Shown here: one piece after another, positions 1 to 10,659 of the stretch
How positions within the stretch are numbered: position 1 is the stretch's first letter
How the letters are laid out: every line of letters begins with the position of its first letter
NCBI GenBank assembly: GCA_948567375.1
Contig: OX419756.1
Span: 39,818,333 to 39,882,332 of the forward strand
Direction of reading: 5' to 3'
Length of the DNA: 64,000 nt
Source of the DNA: Lunularia cruciata
Lineage: Eukaryota; Streptophyta; Marchantiopsida; Lunulariales; Lunulariaceae
Program-made: the position numbers and the translations under genes
The notes under the pieces: generated by a model
Databases searched by the model: none
Seen by the model: only the letters and a program-made list of their open reading frames with translations
What the model was told of the DNA's origin: nothing

Positions 1-7
1 CCATCCA

Positions 8-298
8 GTGTTCCATGTCTCCCTATTACGTAGATATGCTCCCCAATCAGGCCAAGGTCCTTCCACACAGGACATTCAACCTTGTCCGACAGTCATTGAT
101 GGCACAGAGGAATATGAAGTGGAGCGGATTCCCCAAAAGCGCATGCGTGGTACTTGCCATCCACGGGTGGAATATCTAGTACAATGGAAAGGTTACCCCC
201 TCTATGAAGCAACCTGGGAACCCGCTGCCAATTTGGCACATGCACCGGTGTTGGTGCAAGCATTTGAGCAACAATTGCATGAGGACGTTACGTTTTAA
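8..298 (+). CDS. Chromovirus integrase tail with chromodomain (partial)
   Basis: The 96-residue segment is the end of a gypsy polyprotein. Residues 1-12 match the conserved integrase end (FHVSLLRRY). A chromodomain follows at about residues 35-90, with the three expected aromatic positions in YEVERI, YLVQWKGYP and ATWEP. In this family the chromodomain is thought to bind histone marks and steer integration. The frame ends 13 bases before the LTR, as is normal for chromoviruses. It is partial because the window cuts the 5' side. Confidence 0.88.
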   Translation: MFHVSLLRRYAPQSGQGPSTQDIQPCPTVIDGTEEYEVERIPQKRMRGTCHPRVEYLVQWKGYPLYEATWEPAANLAHAPVLVQAFEQQLHEDVTF

Positions 299-311
299 AA
301 GGAGGGAGGTC
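299..311 (+). other. Polypurine tract of element F
   Basis: A purine-rich run (aggagggagg core) directly abuts the LTR start TGTAATACC. This is the usual position for the plus-strand primer of reverse transcription. Confidence 0.75.
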
Positions 312-1055
312 TGTAATACCAAGGGTTAGCCATATGATCTAGATGTGAAATTTTGGTTTGGTAACATCTAGAATGATGTTATACATGATGGTCAAAATAG
401 ATCAAATAGAAGTATCACCAAAAGAGTACTTCTACTAATAGGGCAGAAACCGAAATAGACTTGAGAACCTTAGAACCAATAGCTAGACATATGATTTAAA
501 GGTGAGAATTGGTTTGGTAACATCTGGAAGGATGTTACCAAACCACATGATGGACTAAACAGATCAGAAAGAGGTATCACCAAAAGGGGACTTCTACTAA
601 TAGAGTAGGAACCAAAATATGCCTAAAATCTTTGAAGGCAATTTCGGAGGCCTAAACGGATGAATTAGGCCTCGAAAATGTGCAGATTCCCCCCAGCAAA
701 AGAAAGTCTGGACTACCCTCCCACTTGCTTTGTCTCGTCGAGAGCTTTCCAATGGTACCTTACTCACGTGATTCTGAGATTCCTACAGGAAGATTCCCTA
801 AAAGATTCCCTCTGGTCAAAGCTAGTTTGACCAACCAGATAGGACCTAGACCAGACAGGTCACCCATCCAAGTAAGTAATCCAAGGGTGGAGCTTGCTGA
901 CATGTCACCTATCTATGTCCCTAATCCTATGGTGGAGATTCCTTGGAGGAGATCCTCTTTGTCTATATAATAAAGAGAAGGTGCTCCCTTGGGGCATCAA
1001 ATGTTTGAGTTTGCAATTTGTGTTTTCTCTCTTCTCTTGTCCTCTGAGTATTACA
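312..1055 (+). repeat. 3' LTR of element F (744 bp)
   Basis: Begins TGTAATACC and ends in CA. A TATA-like box (tatataa) lies at 964-970 in the last 100 bases, so the transcription start would be close to the LTR end. Related LTRs in the window share the TGTAATACC start and the TATA-to-end block, but are clearly diverged. Confidence 0.85.
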
Positions 1056-2923
1056 TCCTTCCACTCCACAAACCTCACACAACTCCTTGGCTTGGATCTC
1101 CTCACTCCAAATCTTAGTGAAGAAGGTCCAAAAAACAATCCCAAGTCAAGTAAGCCTCTTCTTTCCCTCAATCTCTTGCTTTCAAAGGTTAAAGGTCATG
1201 AACATACCTTATATCCCTTCTCTTGTATAAAAAACCATTAAAATCACTCTTTCCTCCAAGTAATGTATGTTTTTGGATCCTCTCAACACTCTCTTCAAAT
1301 TCTATTTTAAACTCTGTTTTCCTCAAATCCACTCCTACAATCACCTCATACACTTAGAGAACCTTGCATAGCCTCAACTTCCACTCTTGGTGACCCTCCA
1401 TGTTGCTAAGATGAGTCTAAACACTTAAATATGCTTTTGGTTGCTCTCACACTCATGCATGAGATCTCAACTATCCAGAATTAACCTCTCCTCACAACAT
1501 CACTAAATTATCTCAATTGGCATGTCACAATCCTCTAGAATTTTTCACACTTAATCACGTTCTCAACTTGTGATTCTGTGAAAAATTTCAAATGTTTTCA
1601 TCTAGCCATTTGGCCTAGACACTTTTCTATTTAACACACATATTTCAGATTTGGTCTTAAAAACCACTCACTTATTTTAAAAGTCATAACTTCCTGTGAA
1701 AGAACAATCTCTCTCTAATTCTTAGGTCAAAAGGTAAACACTATGCACTTTAATTCTCTTGAAAAGTTTCAAAACAATCCGATGCAAAATGAAAAAATGG
1801 CAAACTCTATACAAAATTCTAGAGTGTGCAATTTGCAAGAACAATTTACCCTACCACTTTCCAAAAATTCTAGCTCAATGCATGTAGTAGCCCTTGCAAT
1901 AATTTCAAGTGTCTCATCTAACATATAATCCAAGCTATCCTTTGTGAAAATTTCAGGTCCAGATCTTAAACTTGAGATTTTGCACAAAATCACTATAATC
2001 CTCAAAATCTACAATCCACCTCACATAATCTTTCCAAATCCTCTCATGTGTATAGTATCATCTCAAAAACATCATAATGAACTATAGGGTATGAAAATGG
2101 GTCCAAGTTTTCTGATACATTTAGCACTGTCCTCCCCTAATGTTCTCTCCAAGTGAGCTCTCATAGCGTCCTTCTGTCTAATATAGAACTATATGCAAAA
2201 CATTATCTTGCCTTCTAGAGAGGTCCAATAATGGAACCAAAAATGTGAGCCAGCCTTTCTTTCACTCAAGATGAATGAATCTTTGATGGCTATTATGGTA
2301 GCACACTATGGACTAAGAAGGTAAAGAACCCCAACTCTATCATACTCTTCCAAGGCTAACACTCCAAGACTCAAACCATACTCACTAGAGAACCCAATGA
2401 GATAGAGATAATTGCAAATGAAAGGATAATGAGAACCTCCTCACCCTTAGTTTATATACTTGTAAAGTAGTTACACACCAAAGTTACTAATTATTAGAGT
2501 AACTCAAGTTATTAGACTAAGAAAGAAAGTCAAAATTATAAAAGAATATCCATACTTATGGGAATATTCTCTTAAGCATCTGGTCTAATCTTGACACAAT
2601 CATTAAGTTAAGGATTCCTTCACATTGGCTATCCTTGGACTATAGAACAATTTGAAACAATAAAGCTTGTGAGTCCAAGAGTTCTCAACTCTTTCCTCAA
2701 AGCCAAACACTTAGGAACAATACCAAGTCAATACACTAGAATCCAAAATAGAGATGTTCATCTTTTCCACTTCCTCTAAATTAAGGTTCTCTCTATTTTA
2801 ATGATGACTTACTTTAGCTAATCATGACTAATATAGAACCATTCTTTAACTCTATATAAATAATTCTCTCAAGTACTCAGAATTCCAAACTAATGTATCA
2901 CACATGTACAAAAGGATGTTATA
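1056..2923 (-). mobile_element. Element E: 5' part of an A-family gypsy element
   Basis: On the minus strand this is the 5' LTR plus the pre-gag region of the same family as elements A and B. The part running toward gag is cut at 1055 by insertion of F and continues left of the window. The region matches B at about 56430-57570 throughout. It is decayed, with many breaks. To the right it abuts integrase sequence of K, so E was probably inserted in K. Confidence 0.75.
2244..2923 (-). repeat. 5' LTR of element E (about 680 bp)
   Basis: On the plus strand it reads TGTGAGCCAGCC ... and ends at a worn version of GGGTGTTACA. It is homologous to the LTRs of A (8403-9092, 15534-16098) and B (50497-51195, 57569-58267). 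A sequence resembling a tRNA-Asp primer-binding site lies just inside (about 2226-2243, minus strand). Confidence 0.8.
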
Positions 2924-3029
2924 CTCCAGGGCCTATCATCCTTAAACTGATGGACAAACCAAATAAAAAAATTGCACCTTGGAGGATATGCTCGATGCCT
3001 TCATCAATATTCACCATACCAACAAGGAT
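2924..3029 (+). mobile_element. Element K, left piece: integrase fragment
   Basis: The plus strand encodes residues typical of a gypsy integrase core end (TDGQT, then a CTLEDML-like stretch). The reading is interrupted at 3029 by copia element D and resumes at 25878 with the next part of the integrase (DDYLVAIESAYNN). The flanking 5-mers are aggat (3025-3029) and gggat (25878-25882), a target duplication with one mismatch. The left part of K is displaced by E or lies outside the window. Confidence 0.72.
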
Positions 3030-3251
3030 TGTAGGTCCAATTCAGTTATACATAAGAAATGTATGGACCATAGTCAACACAAGAAAATATGTGGTTCACC
3101 TTATTGAGGCTATATCCATAAGAATATATCAGTAGCTATCTTGATTATGAAACTAATGTGTCATAGAGAGTTTCTACCAATTCTCTTATATAGTAGTCCA
3201 ACCCTAGTCTAACTAACCAAAGTTACTCAAGACTTGAGTTAAGTCCTAACA
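3030..3251 (-). repeat. 3' LTR of copia element D (222 bp)
   Basis: TGTAGG...CTAACA on the plus strand. On the coding (minus) strand it starts TGTTAGGAC and has a TATA-like box at about 3186-3194. A purine tract (minus strand; plus strand cctcctt at about 3256-3262) sits next to it inside the element. Confidence 0.82.
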
Positions 3252-4193
3252 ATGTCCTCCTTGACTCATATCTTGGGGTCCTTAACCTCTATAACCTATA
3301 TGATTACTTTGTGAGAAGTCCTAGAACAAAACCTAACATAGTTCCCTATAAACTAGAGTTAATTAGAACTAAGCCGTAGCCTAAACATGATAGAGTAAAG
3401 TCATTTATAGAGATAAAAGAATTGCTAGTCTATTATGCTTGTGCCCATATTCAAAACCTACAATTTGGCACAATGTCTCATAAAACTCTCTAGGAAATCA
3501 CTTTGGTAAAAGCATCAGCAGAATTGACTTTACCGTCAATCTTGACTAGCTCAATTGGTTTGTCAGACATAGCCTGTTTGAGAAAATGATACATGATATC
3601 AATGTGCTTCACTTTATTGTCCATCACCTGATTTATAGCTAGATGTAGATCACTCTGGCTATCTCAATGAAGATTCATAGTGTCATGTGTCAATCCCATA
3701 TCTAAATGATAAGCTTGTCAAACCAAATTGCTTCCTTTGTTGCTTTTGCTACCACTACATACTCAACTTCTACAGTGGATTGAGCTATGCACTTTTGCAA
3801 TATAGATCTCCAACTTATACATTGACCCCTAAGTGTGAACACATACCAAATTGTAGATTTCCTCCCATCTAGATCTTGTCCATAATTAGCATCTATATAG
3901 CCAATAAGTGATTTGGCATTATGTAATTTAGCATTGAATACAAGGCCAAAAACAAACATACCCTTGAGATACTTGAGGATCCACTTCATAGCTTCCCAAT
4001 GTATCTTCTTTGGATTTGGCATGTATCAGCTAGTTTTTCTCATAGCTAGAGCAACATTAGGCCTAGTGCAAATCATCAAAAGAATAAGACTTCCCATTGC
4101 CTTGTCATAGGAGATCATGGACATCAAACCTTTCTCCATGGCATCTGTTGGACAAAGCACTGATGAAAGCTTGAAGTGAGGAGCTAAAGGAAT
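3252..4193 (-). pseudogene. Copia RNase H region of element D
   Basis: Minus-strand translation of 3702-4022 matches the end of a Ty1/copia polyprotein, for example WILKYLKGM and a SRSSTEAEY-like stretch. The region 4026-4193 holds the adjoining RT-RNase H linker (PLAPHFKLSS). It stops at 4193, where the LTR of C begins, and resumes at 17341. It is a fossil with a few breaks. The part from 3252 to about 3700 is poorly readable. Confidence 0.75.
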
Positions 4194-4541
4194 TGTAAAA
4201 GACCAAATCCGAGGAGAGAAATAGGAGGATGGAAACTCACATTGGGACACTTGAATGAGTAAAAAATCTAAATTCCTAGCATGAGCTTTGAATTTGGTAT
4301 TTATAGGTAGCATACAAGGCCCTTGAGAAGCTTCTCAAGAAGCTTCCTTCTAGAAGCCGCCTACCTGGCGTGCAAGCTATTTGGAAGTTTCTAGAAGCTA
4401 CTTACTTGAGGTGCAAGCTAAGCTAGCCAAGAAGCTTCCCAAGAAGCTTCCTAGATACTTCTGAAATATTCTAGGCTAATTTGTCTAATGTGTTACTTTG
4501 TATGTATGACTAACTTTGTCGCTAAACTCCATATTTTTACA
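4194..4541 (-). repeat. 3' LTR of element C (348 bp)
   Basis: Begins TGTAAAAGACC and ends TTTTTACA on the plus strand. A minus-strand TATA box lies near 4299-4306, with GAAnnTTC units upstream of it (4327-4334, 4339-4346) and a three-module GAA/TTC/GAA array at 4384-4396. A purine tract (AGAGGGGGAATA on the minus strand) abuts it at 4542-4556. It is shorter than its partner at 16916-17340 because it has fewer internal repeat units. Confidence 0.85.
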
Positions 4542-4556
4542 TATTCCCCCTCTGCT

Positions 4557-5900
4557 AGTTGGTGACGTCCTCGACGCCTGTGAAACTTCAAATTCCTAGA
4601 TGGCCATCTATGCATTCTAGAGATGAGAAAGAGGTTCCTATATAGCATCATGAAGGGGATACCCTTTCCAAAGGACCTTGTACTCAATATGTTAGTGACA
4701 ACCTCGTTGAATATGGCGAAGTGCAAGGATACGATCAACTTTGTACTCCTCATGATCATTGATAGGGACAGGAAGAGGTGGAGGTTGGACTCAAGAGGAA
4801 AAGGAAGAGGGGTTAGGATCAAAGGGTTTCAACTTGGAAATATGAAAGACAGGATGGATACGCATGTGACAAGGCATGGCAAGTTGATAAGCAACAAGAG
4901 AGACAATTTGGATGATATCAAAGGGTCTTATCCAATTAGGGGCAAGTTTACAAACTTGGGTACCAAGTGAGAGAGGGAGGTTACTAGAGGATAACATGAC
5001 TTTATCACCGACTTCAAAGGTGAGATCACAACTATGGTGGTCTGCATATTGTTTTTGGCGATTTTGAGCAACAAGGAGGTGAGACTTGGCTTGTTGGAGA
5101 GATTGGGATATAGTGGTCAAGAATGTGGAAGTATGAGGAACTTGAGATGGAGGAGGAGCAAGAAATGAATCTGGAACAAGTGGATCTTGGCAAAAATTGA
5201 GAAAGAAAGGAGAAAATCTGGTGCTTGCCTATTTGGAATTGTTTAGGCAAATTCTGTAGCTGCAAGACATTCATCCCAATTGGTATAGTGGACACTAACA
5301 AAGGCACGCAACATATCCTCTAATGTACAATTTGCACGTTTGGTTTGTCCATCAGTTTGAGGATGATAGGCTGTGGAAAAAGCAAGCTTGGTGCCGAGGA
5401 TTTGAAAGAGTGCTTGCTAAAACTTCTTGGTAAATCAAGGATCACGGTCGGAGATAAGTACACATGGCATCCCATGATGCTTGAAGATATTGTCAAAGTA
5501 GATTTGTGCTAAGGTTGGAGCATCCACAGTATCACAGGTTGGTGCCAAGTGGATTTGCTTACTAAGCTTATCCACAAACACCACGATTGCGGTGTGTCCT
5601 TGTTCTGTCTTTGGCAAGGATGTGATGAGATCCAAGCTCACATGCTCCCAGCAAGCGGATAGAACGGCGAGTGGTTAAAGGAGTCCACTTGGCTTCTCGT
5701 TGCTCGCCTTGTTACGTTGGCAACTCTCACACAATCGGACAAATTCTCGAACATCTTGTGTCATGTTGGGCTACCACCATTGATGTTGGAGGGTACCCAA
5801 GGTCTTGTCCACATCCATGTGACCAACAATGGGTAAATCATGGGCTTCTTGAAGACGCACAAGTCGAAGATCACCTTTAGCTAGAACATAAATCCGGTCC
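4557..5900 (-). pseudogene. Integrase and chromodomain region of element C
   Basis: On the minus strand, from 5900 toward 4557, this covers the zinc-binding part of integrase (about 5650-5760), the catalytic core (5435-5641, with SLDLITSLPKT and ISDRDP), and the C-terminal part (4791-5120, with VGDKVMLSSSNL and HPVFHISKL). A worn chromodomain lies near 4575-4780. It is a fossil with several breaks. Homologous plus-strand sequence is present in K at 25878-26580. Confidence 0.78.
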
Positions 5901-6172
5901 TCATGGAATAAAAGGCCCTCCTTGATGAAGAAGGTGTTATACACCTTATCGCATGCCGTAAGGTAACCATGTACTATTGGGAAGAATGGATCTTGGTGTA
6001 GAGCTAACTAAAACTTGTTTTGGACCTTGGAGTCAACTGATACCGTTGAAATTGCCATTGTGATGAGAGAAAGAGACTTCAAATCAGGTCATCATGATAA
6101 AGCATCAGGAATGACATGGAACCAACCTGGTTTGTACTCAAGTTTGATGTCATATAGTGGGATTTGCTCCTC

Positions 6173-7165
6173 TCATCGATGATGTTGACTCTTCATGTGT
6201 TCCAAGTGTAAGGTCTGCAACAATGGCTTGTGATCAGTTTGCATGATCACTTGTTTCCCCAAGAGATAATGCCTCCATACCTTGGTGGCATATACCATTG
6301 CAAGTTGTTCCTGATCTTGAGTAGAGTAATTTCTTTCAGCTATATTTAGTTGGCAAGACACAAAGGCAATAGAATGTAGTCCATCTGGAAATTTTTGTTG
6401 CAACACAACTCCAATTGCAAAGTTAGAAGCATCAAAATCAACCATACAAGGTAGTTGAGGATCATATGGTTGAAGAATGGGTCTTGAAGACACCATATGC
6501 TTTAACTTCTGGAATGCTTCTTCATGCTTGGTAGTCCACTGGAAGCTCGAGTTCTTTCCCAAGAGGTCAGTCAATGGTGTAGCCACATGAGCATAATAGT
6601 GGATGAACCATTGGTAAAAACTGGCCAATCCATTGAATGCTCATACTTCTGTAGCATCCTTTGGGGTAGGCCAATCAGTAATGGCCTTGATCTTCTCTTC
6701 TTTTATCTTGATCCCCTCTGATGAGATCTTATTACCCAAGAAGGTAACCTCCTTTTGCCAAAAGGTACACTTCAACTTCTTGTAGTAAAATTTCCATTGT
6801 TGTAGTCGTCTTAGGACTTCTCGCATATGATCCACGTGTTCTACTTCTATCTTGCTATAGATTAAGATATCATCCAAGAACACCACCATGGACCAATCCA
6901 ATAGTCCATCCAACACCCAATGCATCTGATCCATGAAGACTGCTGGAGCATTAGTGAGTCCAAAAGGTACAACTCTCCACTCAAAATGCACATACCTTGT
7001 ACAAAAGGCAATCTTTTGCAGATCCTCTCTATCAATAGGAATTTTCCAATAGCCGCTATGAAGATCCAACTTGGAAAAGTAGCACGCTCCATCCTTCTTT
7101 GGAACAAATAGTACCGGTGCTCCCCAAGGAGAGGTACTATGTTGTATGAAGTCTTTCTCCAACAA
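6173..7165 (-). pseudogene. Reverse transcriptase and RNase H of element C
   Basis: Minus-strand 6641-7165 encodes the RT palm: YFSKLDLHSGYWKIPI, FGLTNAPAVFMDQM and the catalytic box VVFLDDILIYSK. Region 6173-6628 encodes the RT connection and RNase H: FDASNFAIGVVLQQ, YSTQDQEQLAMVYA and MQTDHKPLLQTLHLEHM. This is the clearest chromovirus RT in the window and served as the reference for the decayed copies in the inverted-repeat arms. It is fossil, with a small number of breaks. Confidence 0.85.
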
Positions 7166-7199
7166 CTATGTAAGTATTGTTTTCAACTCCTCCAACTCC

Positions 7200-8402
7200 T
7201 TTGGTGAGAGCCGATAGATTGGTCTACTCACTGGAGTACTCCTTGTCAATAACTCAACCTTGAAGGGCATGCCTCAATCGGAGGGTAATCCCTTTGGCAG
7301 ATCATCTGCAAACACTTCTGCAAACTCCTTAACAATCCAATCAACCATTGCTTGATGAGACTCTTGGTCCTCCAAAAATTGTTCTTGTGCAATAGGCTTG
7401 ATCTACACCGCGAATACAGACTTATCTTCCTCCAAACCTTGCTCTATGGCAGCTTCATTAACAAACTTCCCTTCTAGGGACTCATCTCTCTTCCAAGCTT
7501 GCTCTATGGTTGCTTTCCTAGCAAAGTTCCCATCTTGGGACTCATCTCCCTTCTAGATTTTCTCTATGGCTACCTTCTCAACAAAGTTCCCATCTTGGGA
7601 CTGAATATTTTTAGATGTCTTACTCAGAGGTGCCAGACAACCTAATCGGAAATTCCTACCTTGGTGTTGCACTTGAATTTGTTGTTAGGTCCAATCGAAT
7701 TGAACCTTATGACATTCAAGCCAAGGTAGACCCAAAATGATATCATAGTGTAGAGGTGCCACTACAAACCTCATACACTCCAAATACTCCTTCCCAATCT
7801 TGAAGGTAATAGGATGTGAGGTGCGAAATCCGCCATCATCAAACTACTTCCAAACACTGGCTTGATAGGAATACCCAATTCCTTTGCTACTTGCATAAAC
7901 ATGCAATTTTTTTGAACTTCCCAAATCAACCAAAATCCTACAACCACGATTAGATATTGTACCTTGCAAGTGAAGCAAACTTGCATAGGTCAAGCCTTCA
8001 ATCCCATTAGAACTAATCAAGCTCCCAGTAGGTGGCTTGAAATCTCCTATTGGGATTCCTCATTTCCCTGATCATTCCGCTCCACAACCTCCACTTGGGC
8101 AACTTGTTGAGGTCATCCATTCTTGAGTAGACATTCAGCAATGTGATGCCCCAATTGGCAACAATAAAAACAACCACCATTTTGTTGCAATTTCTCTCTA
8201 TCTGCCGTGCCAAGTGGTCTTCTTTGAATGACATCAATCTCCATAGGTGCTGGTTCCTCCAATTGTGTTTAGTGTATTGGTAGTCTCTATGGAGGTTGAG
8301 ATCAAGACCAAGTTGTTGCCACCAAGGAATCAAAATGTTTGGCCAACTGCATGGCTTCCTCCAAGTGTTGTGACTCTCGCATGGTTTCCTCTAATTTGGT
8401 TC
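7200..8402 (-). pseudogene. Protease region and gag C-terminus of element C
   Basis: On the minus strand, about 8140-8190 encodes a CX2CX4HX4C zinc knuckle (CFYCCQLGHHIAEC), the usual nucleocapsid end of gag. Protease-like and RT N-terminal sequence lies between about 8010 and 7200, including a worn stretch near 7771-7986. The gag reading is interrupted at 8402 by A and picks up again at 16099. Fossil, broken. Confidence 0.7.
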
Positions 8403-9092
8403 TGTAACAAACATTTGTGCATGTGTGTGGTATTGTGATATTTAGCTTGGTATTACAAGTACTTAAGAGATATTATTTATATAGAGATAAAGGATGGTTC
8501 TATATTAGTCATGGTTAGCTAAAGTTAGTCATAGCTAAGATAGAGGGGACTTTACTTTAGAGGAAGTAGAAAAGATGAGCACCACTATTTTGGACTTTAG
8601 TGTGTTGACTTGGTATTATTTCTAGGTGTTTGGCTTTGAGGAAAGAGTTGAGAACTCTTGGGCCCGCAAGCCTTTTTGTTTTGGATTCTTCTTTAGTCCA
8701 AGGATAGCCCATGTGAAGGAATCCATGACTTAGTGGTTGGGTCAAGATAAGACCACATGCTTAGGGGAATATGCCCATGTGAATGGATATTCCTTTCTAC
8801 TTTTTGACTTTACTTGACTTTTAGTCTAGTAACTTGAGTTACTACGGTAATTAGTAATTTTGGTACGTAACTATTTCACAAGTATATAAACAAGGGGTGA
8901 GGAGGTACTCATCATCCTTTTATTTGCAACTATCTCTCTCATTGAGTTCTCTAGTGAGCAATGTCTTGAGTCTTGGAGTGTTAGTCTTGGAAGAGTATGA
9001 TGGAGTTGGGGTTCCTTGCTTTCTTAGTCCATGGTGCGCTACCATAATAGCCACCAGAGGTTCATCCTGAGTGAGAGACAGGCTGGCTCAAA
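8403..9092 (+). repeat. 5' LTR of element A (690 bp)
   Basis: Begins TGTAAC and ends in a worn GGCTCACA. A TATA box (tatataaa) lies at 8883-8890, about 200 bases before the LTR end. It is 125 bp longer than its partner at 15534-16098 and otherwise almost identical. Confidence 0.9.
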
Positions 9093-9112
9093 TTTTTGGT
9101 TCTATTGCCGGG
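9093..9112 (+). other. Primer-binding site of element A (tRNA-Asp-like)
   Basis: The bases right after the LTR (ttttggttctattgccggga) match the complement of the tRNA-Asp 3' end at most positions, including ATTGCCGGGA. The same site in B (57551-57568, minus strand) reads TGGCTCCGTTGTCA, closer to the consensus at its start. Assignment to tRNA-Asp is from general knowledge of plant gypsy elements. Confidence 0.6.
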
Positions 9113-9116
9113 ATCT

Positions 9117-10424
9117 CTCTAGAAGGCAAGATAATGTTCCGCGTTCAATTCTACATTAGGCAGAAGGAGGCTATGAGAGCTCACTTGGAGAGAACATTAG
9201 GAGAGGAGAGGGTTGAACTTATGTTAGAGAACCAAGATCCATTTGTATACCCTATGGTTCATAATGATGTCTTTGAGGTAATTTTGTACATCTTGTACAC
9301 ATGAGAGGAATTGGAGAGATTGTGTGAGGTGGATTGTAGATTTTGGAGATCAAGGTGATTTTGTGCAAAATCTCAAGTTTGAGATTTGGACTTGAAATTT
9401 CTACACATGATATATTGGGTTATCTTTCAATTAGCACACTTGAAATTATTGTGAGAGCTACTATGCGCACTGGGCTAGAATTTTTGAAAGTTGATAGGAT
9501 AAAGTGCTCCCGCAACTGCATGCTCTCTGGAAAATTGTACTGAGTCTGCCATTTCTTCAATTTTCAATAAATTATCCTAAAAATTTCCAAGAAAATTCAA
9601 TGCATTGTATCCTACCTGCTGCCACAAAAATTAGAGAGAGATCGTTCTTGCGCAGGTAGTTATGAGTTTTTAAAGTGAGGGGGTGGTTTTGAATCCAAAT
9701 CTGACATATGTGTGCTGAATAGAAAGGTGTCTAGGCCAAATGGCTCAATAAAAAGATCTGAAATTTTGCAGGGAGTGACGCCCTAGAGTTGTTATCAAGT
9801 GTGAAAAATTTCAGGGGACTGTGACGTACTGGTTGGGAGATTTGAGTGACATTGTGAGGAAGGGTCAATTCTACAGAGTGGAGATCTCATGCATGAGGAG
9901 TTTGAGATCAACAAAAAGCATGTTTGAGTGTTTAGATTCATCTTGGGAAGATGGAGGGTCATCAAGAGTGGAAATTGAGATTATGCAAGGTTCCCCAAGG
10001 GTTTGAGGTGATTGTAGGGGTGGATTTGAGAAAAAGAGAGTTTACAATAGAATTTGAAGAGAGTGTTGAGAGGATCCAAAAACCTACACCACTTGGAGGA
10101 AAGAGTGAGTCTAAGTGTTTTCTATGTGGAGAGAAGGGACATAAGGCAAGTTCATGTCCATTGACCTTTGAGAGCAAGAGATTGAGGGAAAGGAGAGGCT
10201 TACTTGACTTGGGTTTGCATGTTGGACCTTCTTTACCAAGTTTGGGAGGGCGAAGATCTAAGACCAAGGAGTTGTGTGAGGTTTGTGGAGTTGAAGGACT
10301 TCCAAAAGGACATGAGTGTAGTGGAGTAAAAGAAATTTTGGAAACTTTGGTGAAGGATCTTGGAGAGAGTCTCAGTACAACTACAGAAATACTACCACCT
10401 TCATCAGCTAGTTCTCAAGATTAG
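9117..10424 (+). pseudogene. Pre-gag coding region of element A with its own zinc knuckle
   Basis: This is a region of about 1.3 kb between primer site and gag with coding character. It opens with LEGKIMFRVQFYIRQKEAMR and the first copy of a 42-residue module (9173-9304). A middle part of unknown type follows. Its last 157 residues (9951-10424) carry a perfect CX2CX4HX4C knuckle (CFLCGEKGHKASSC) and a second cysteine/histidine cluster (CEVCGVEGLPKGHEC), ending in a Ser/Thr-rich tail. The same region exists in E and B, so it is a family trait. It is separate from gag, which has its own knuckle. Overall shape recalls DUF4283/zinc-knuckle proteins of plant LINEs, which is only a suggestion. Fossil with about three breaks. 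Confidence 0.62.
9173..9304 (+). repeat. 42-residue module, copy 1 (element A)
   Basis: Translation starts MRAHLERTLG and ends DVFEVILYILYT. It aligns without gaps to copy 2 at 10463-10591, with about 17 of 42 residues identical, including MR, TLG, LE, PFV, P, V and the final YILY. I do not recognise the module. Confidence 0.65.
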
Positions 10425-10462
10425 TGATGGAGATAATCTTTCAACTTATGTATAAACTGTCC

Positions 10463-10591
10463 ATGAGGGTTCAATTAATATGCACTCTAGGATTTGATAT
10501 TGCTATAGAAATCTTGGAGCAACCTGAACCTTTTGTGTTCCCTAGGGTGGATTATTCTCAAATGGTGTTAGTCATGTATATACTCTATTAG
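10463..10591 (+). repeat. 42-residue module, copy 2 (element A)
   Basis: Translation starts MRVQLICTLG and ends MVLVMYILY, matching copy 1 at 9173-9304 gap-free. It lies between the pre-gag zinc-knuckle frame and the gag leader. The same DNA is present in B on the minus strand at about 56140-56275. Confidence 0.65.
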
Positions 10592-10598
10592 TTATAGA

Positions 10599-10655
10599 GT
10601 GAGAGAAAAGAAAAGAGAAAAAGAAAAATTGAGAAAAAAGAAAGATAGTGAGAGG
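10599..10655 (+). promoter_or_regulatory. Purine-rich leader before gag of element A
   Basis: A stretch of about 55 bases of almost only A and G lies just upstream of the gag start (ATGGGGAAAC at 10660). The same purine run sits before gag in B (minus strand, about 56070-56125). Its role is unknown; it could be a second purine tract or part of a gag leader. Confidence 0.5.
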
Positions 10656-10659
10656 TTAA

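Larger units (their letters stand above)
1..1055 (+). mobile_element. Element F: 3' end of a Ty3/gypsy chromovirus
   Basis: The window opens inside the integrase tail of a chromodomain-bearing Ty3/gypsy element, followed by a purine tract and a TG...CA long terminal repeat. Everything upstream lies outside the window. F sits in A-family element E: E sequence (minus strand) starts directly after the LTR at 1056, and the same E sequence is uninterrupted in copy B near 56430. The visible coding part looks whole. Related LTRs occur at 35686-36323 and 46880-47505. Confidence 0.85.
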
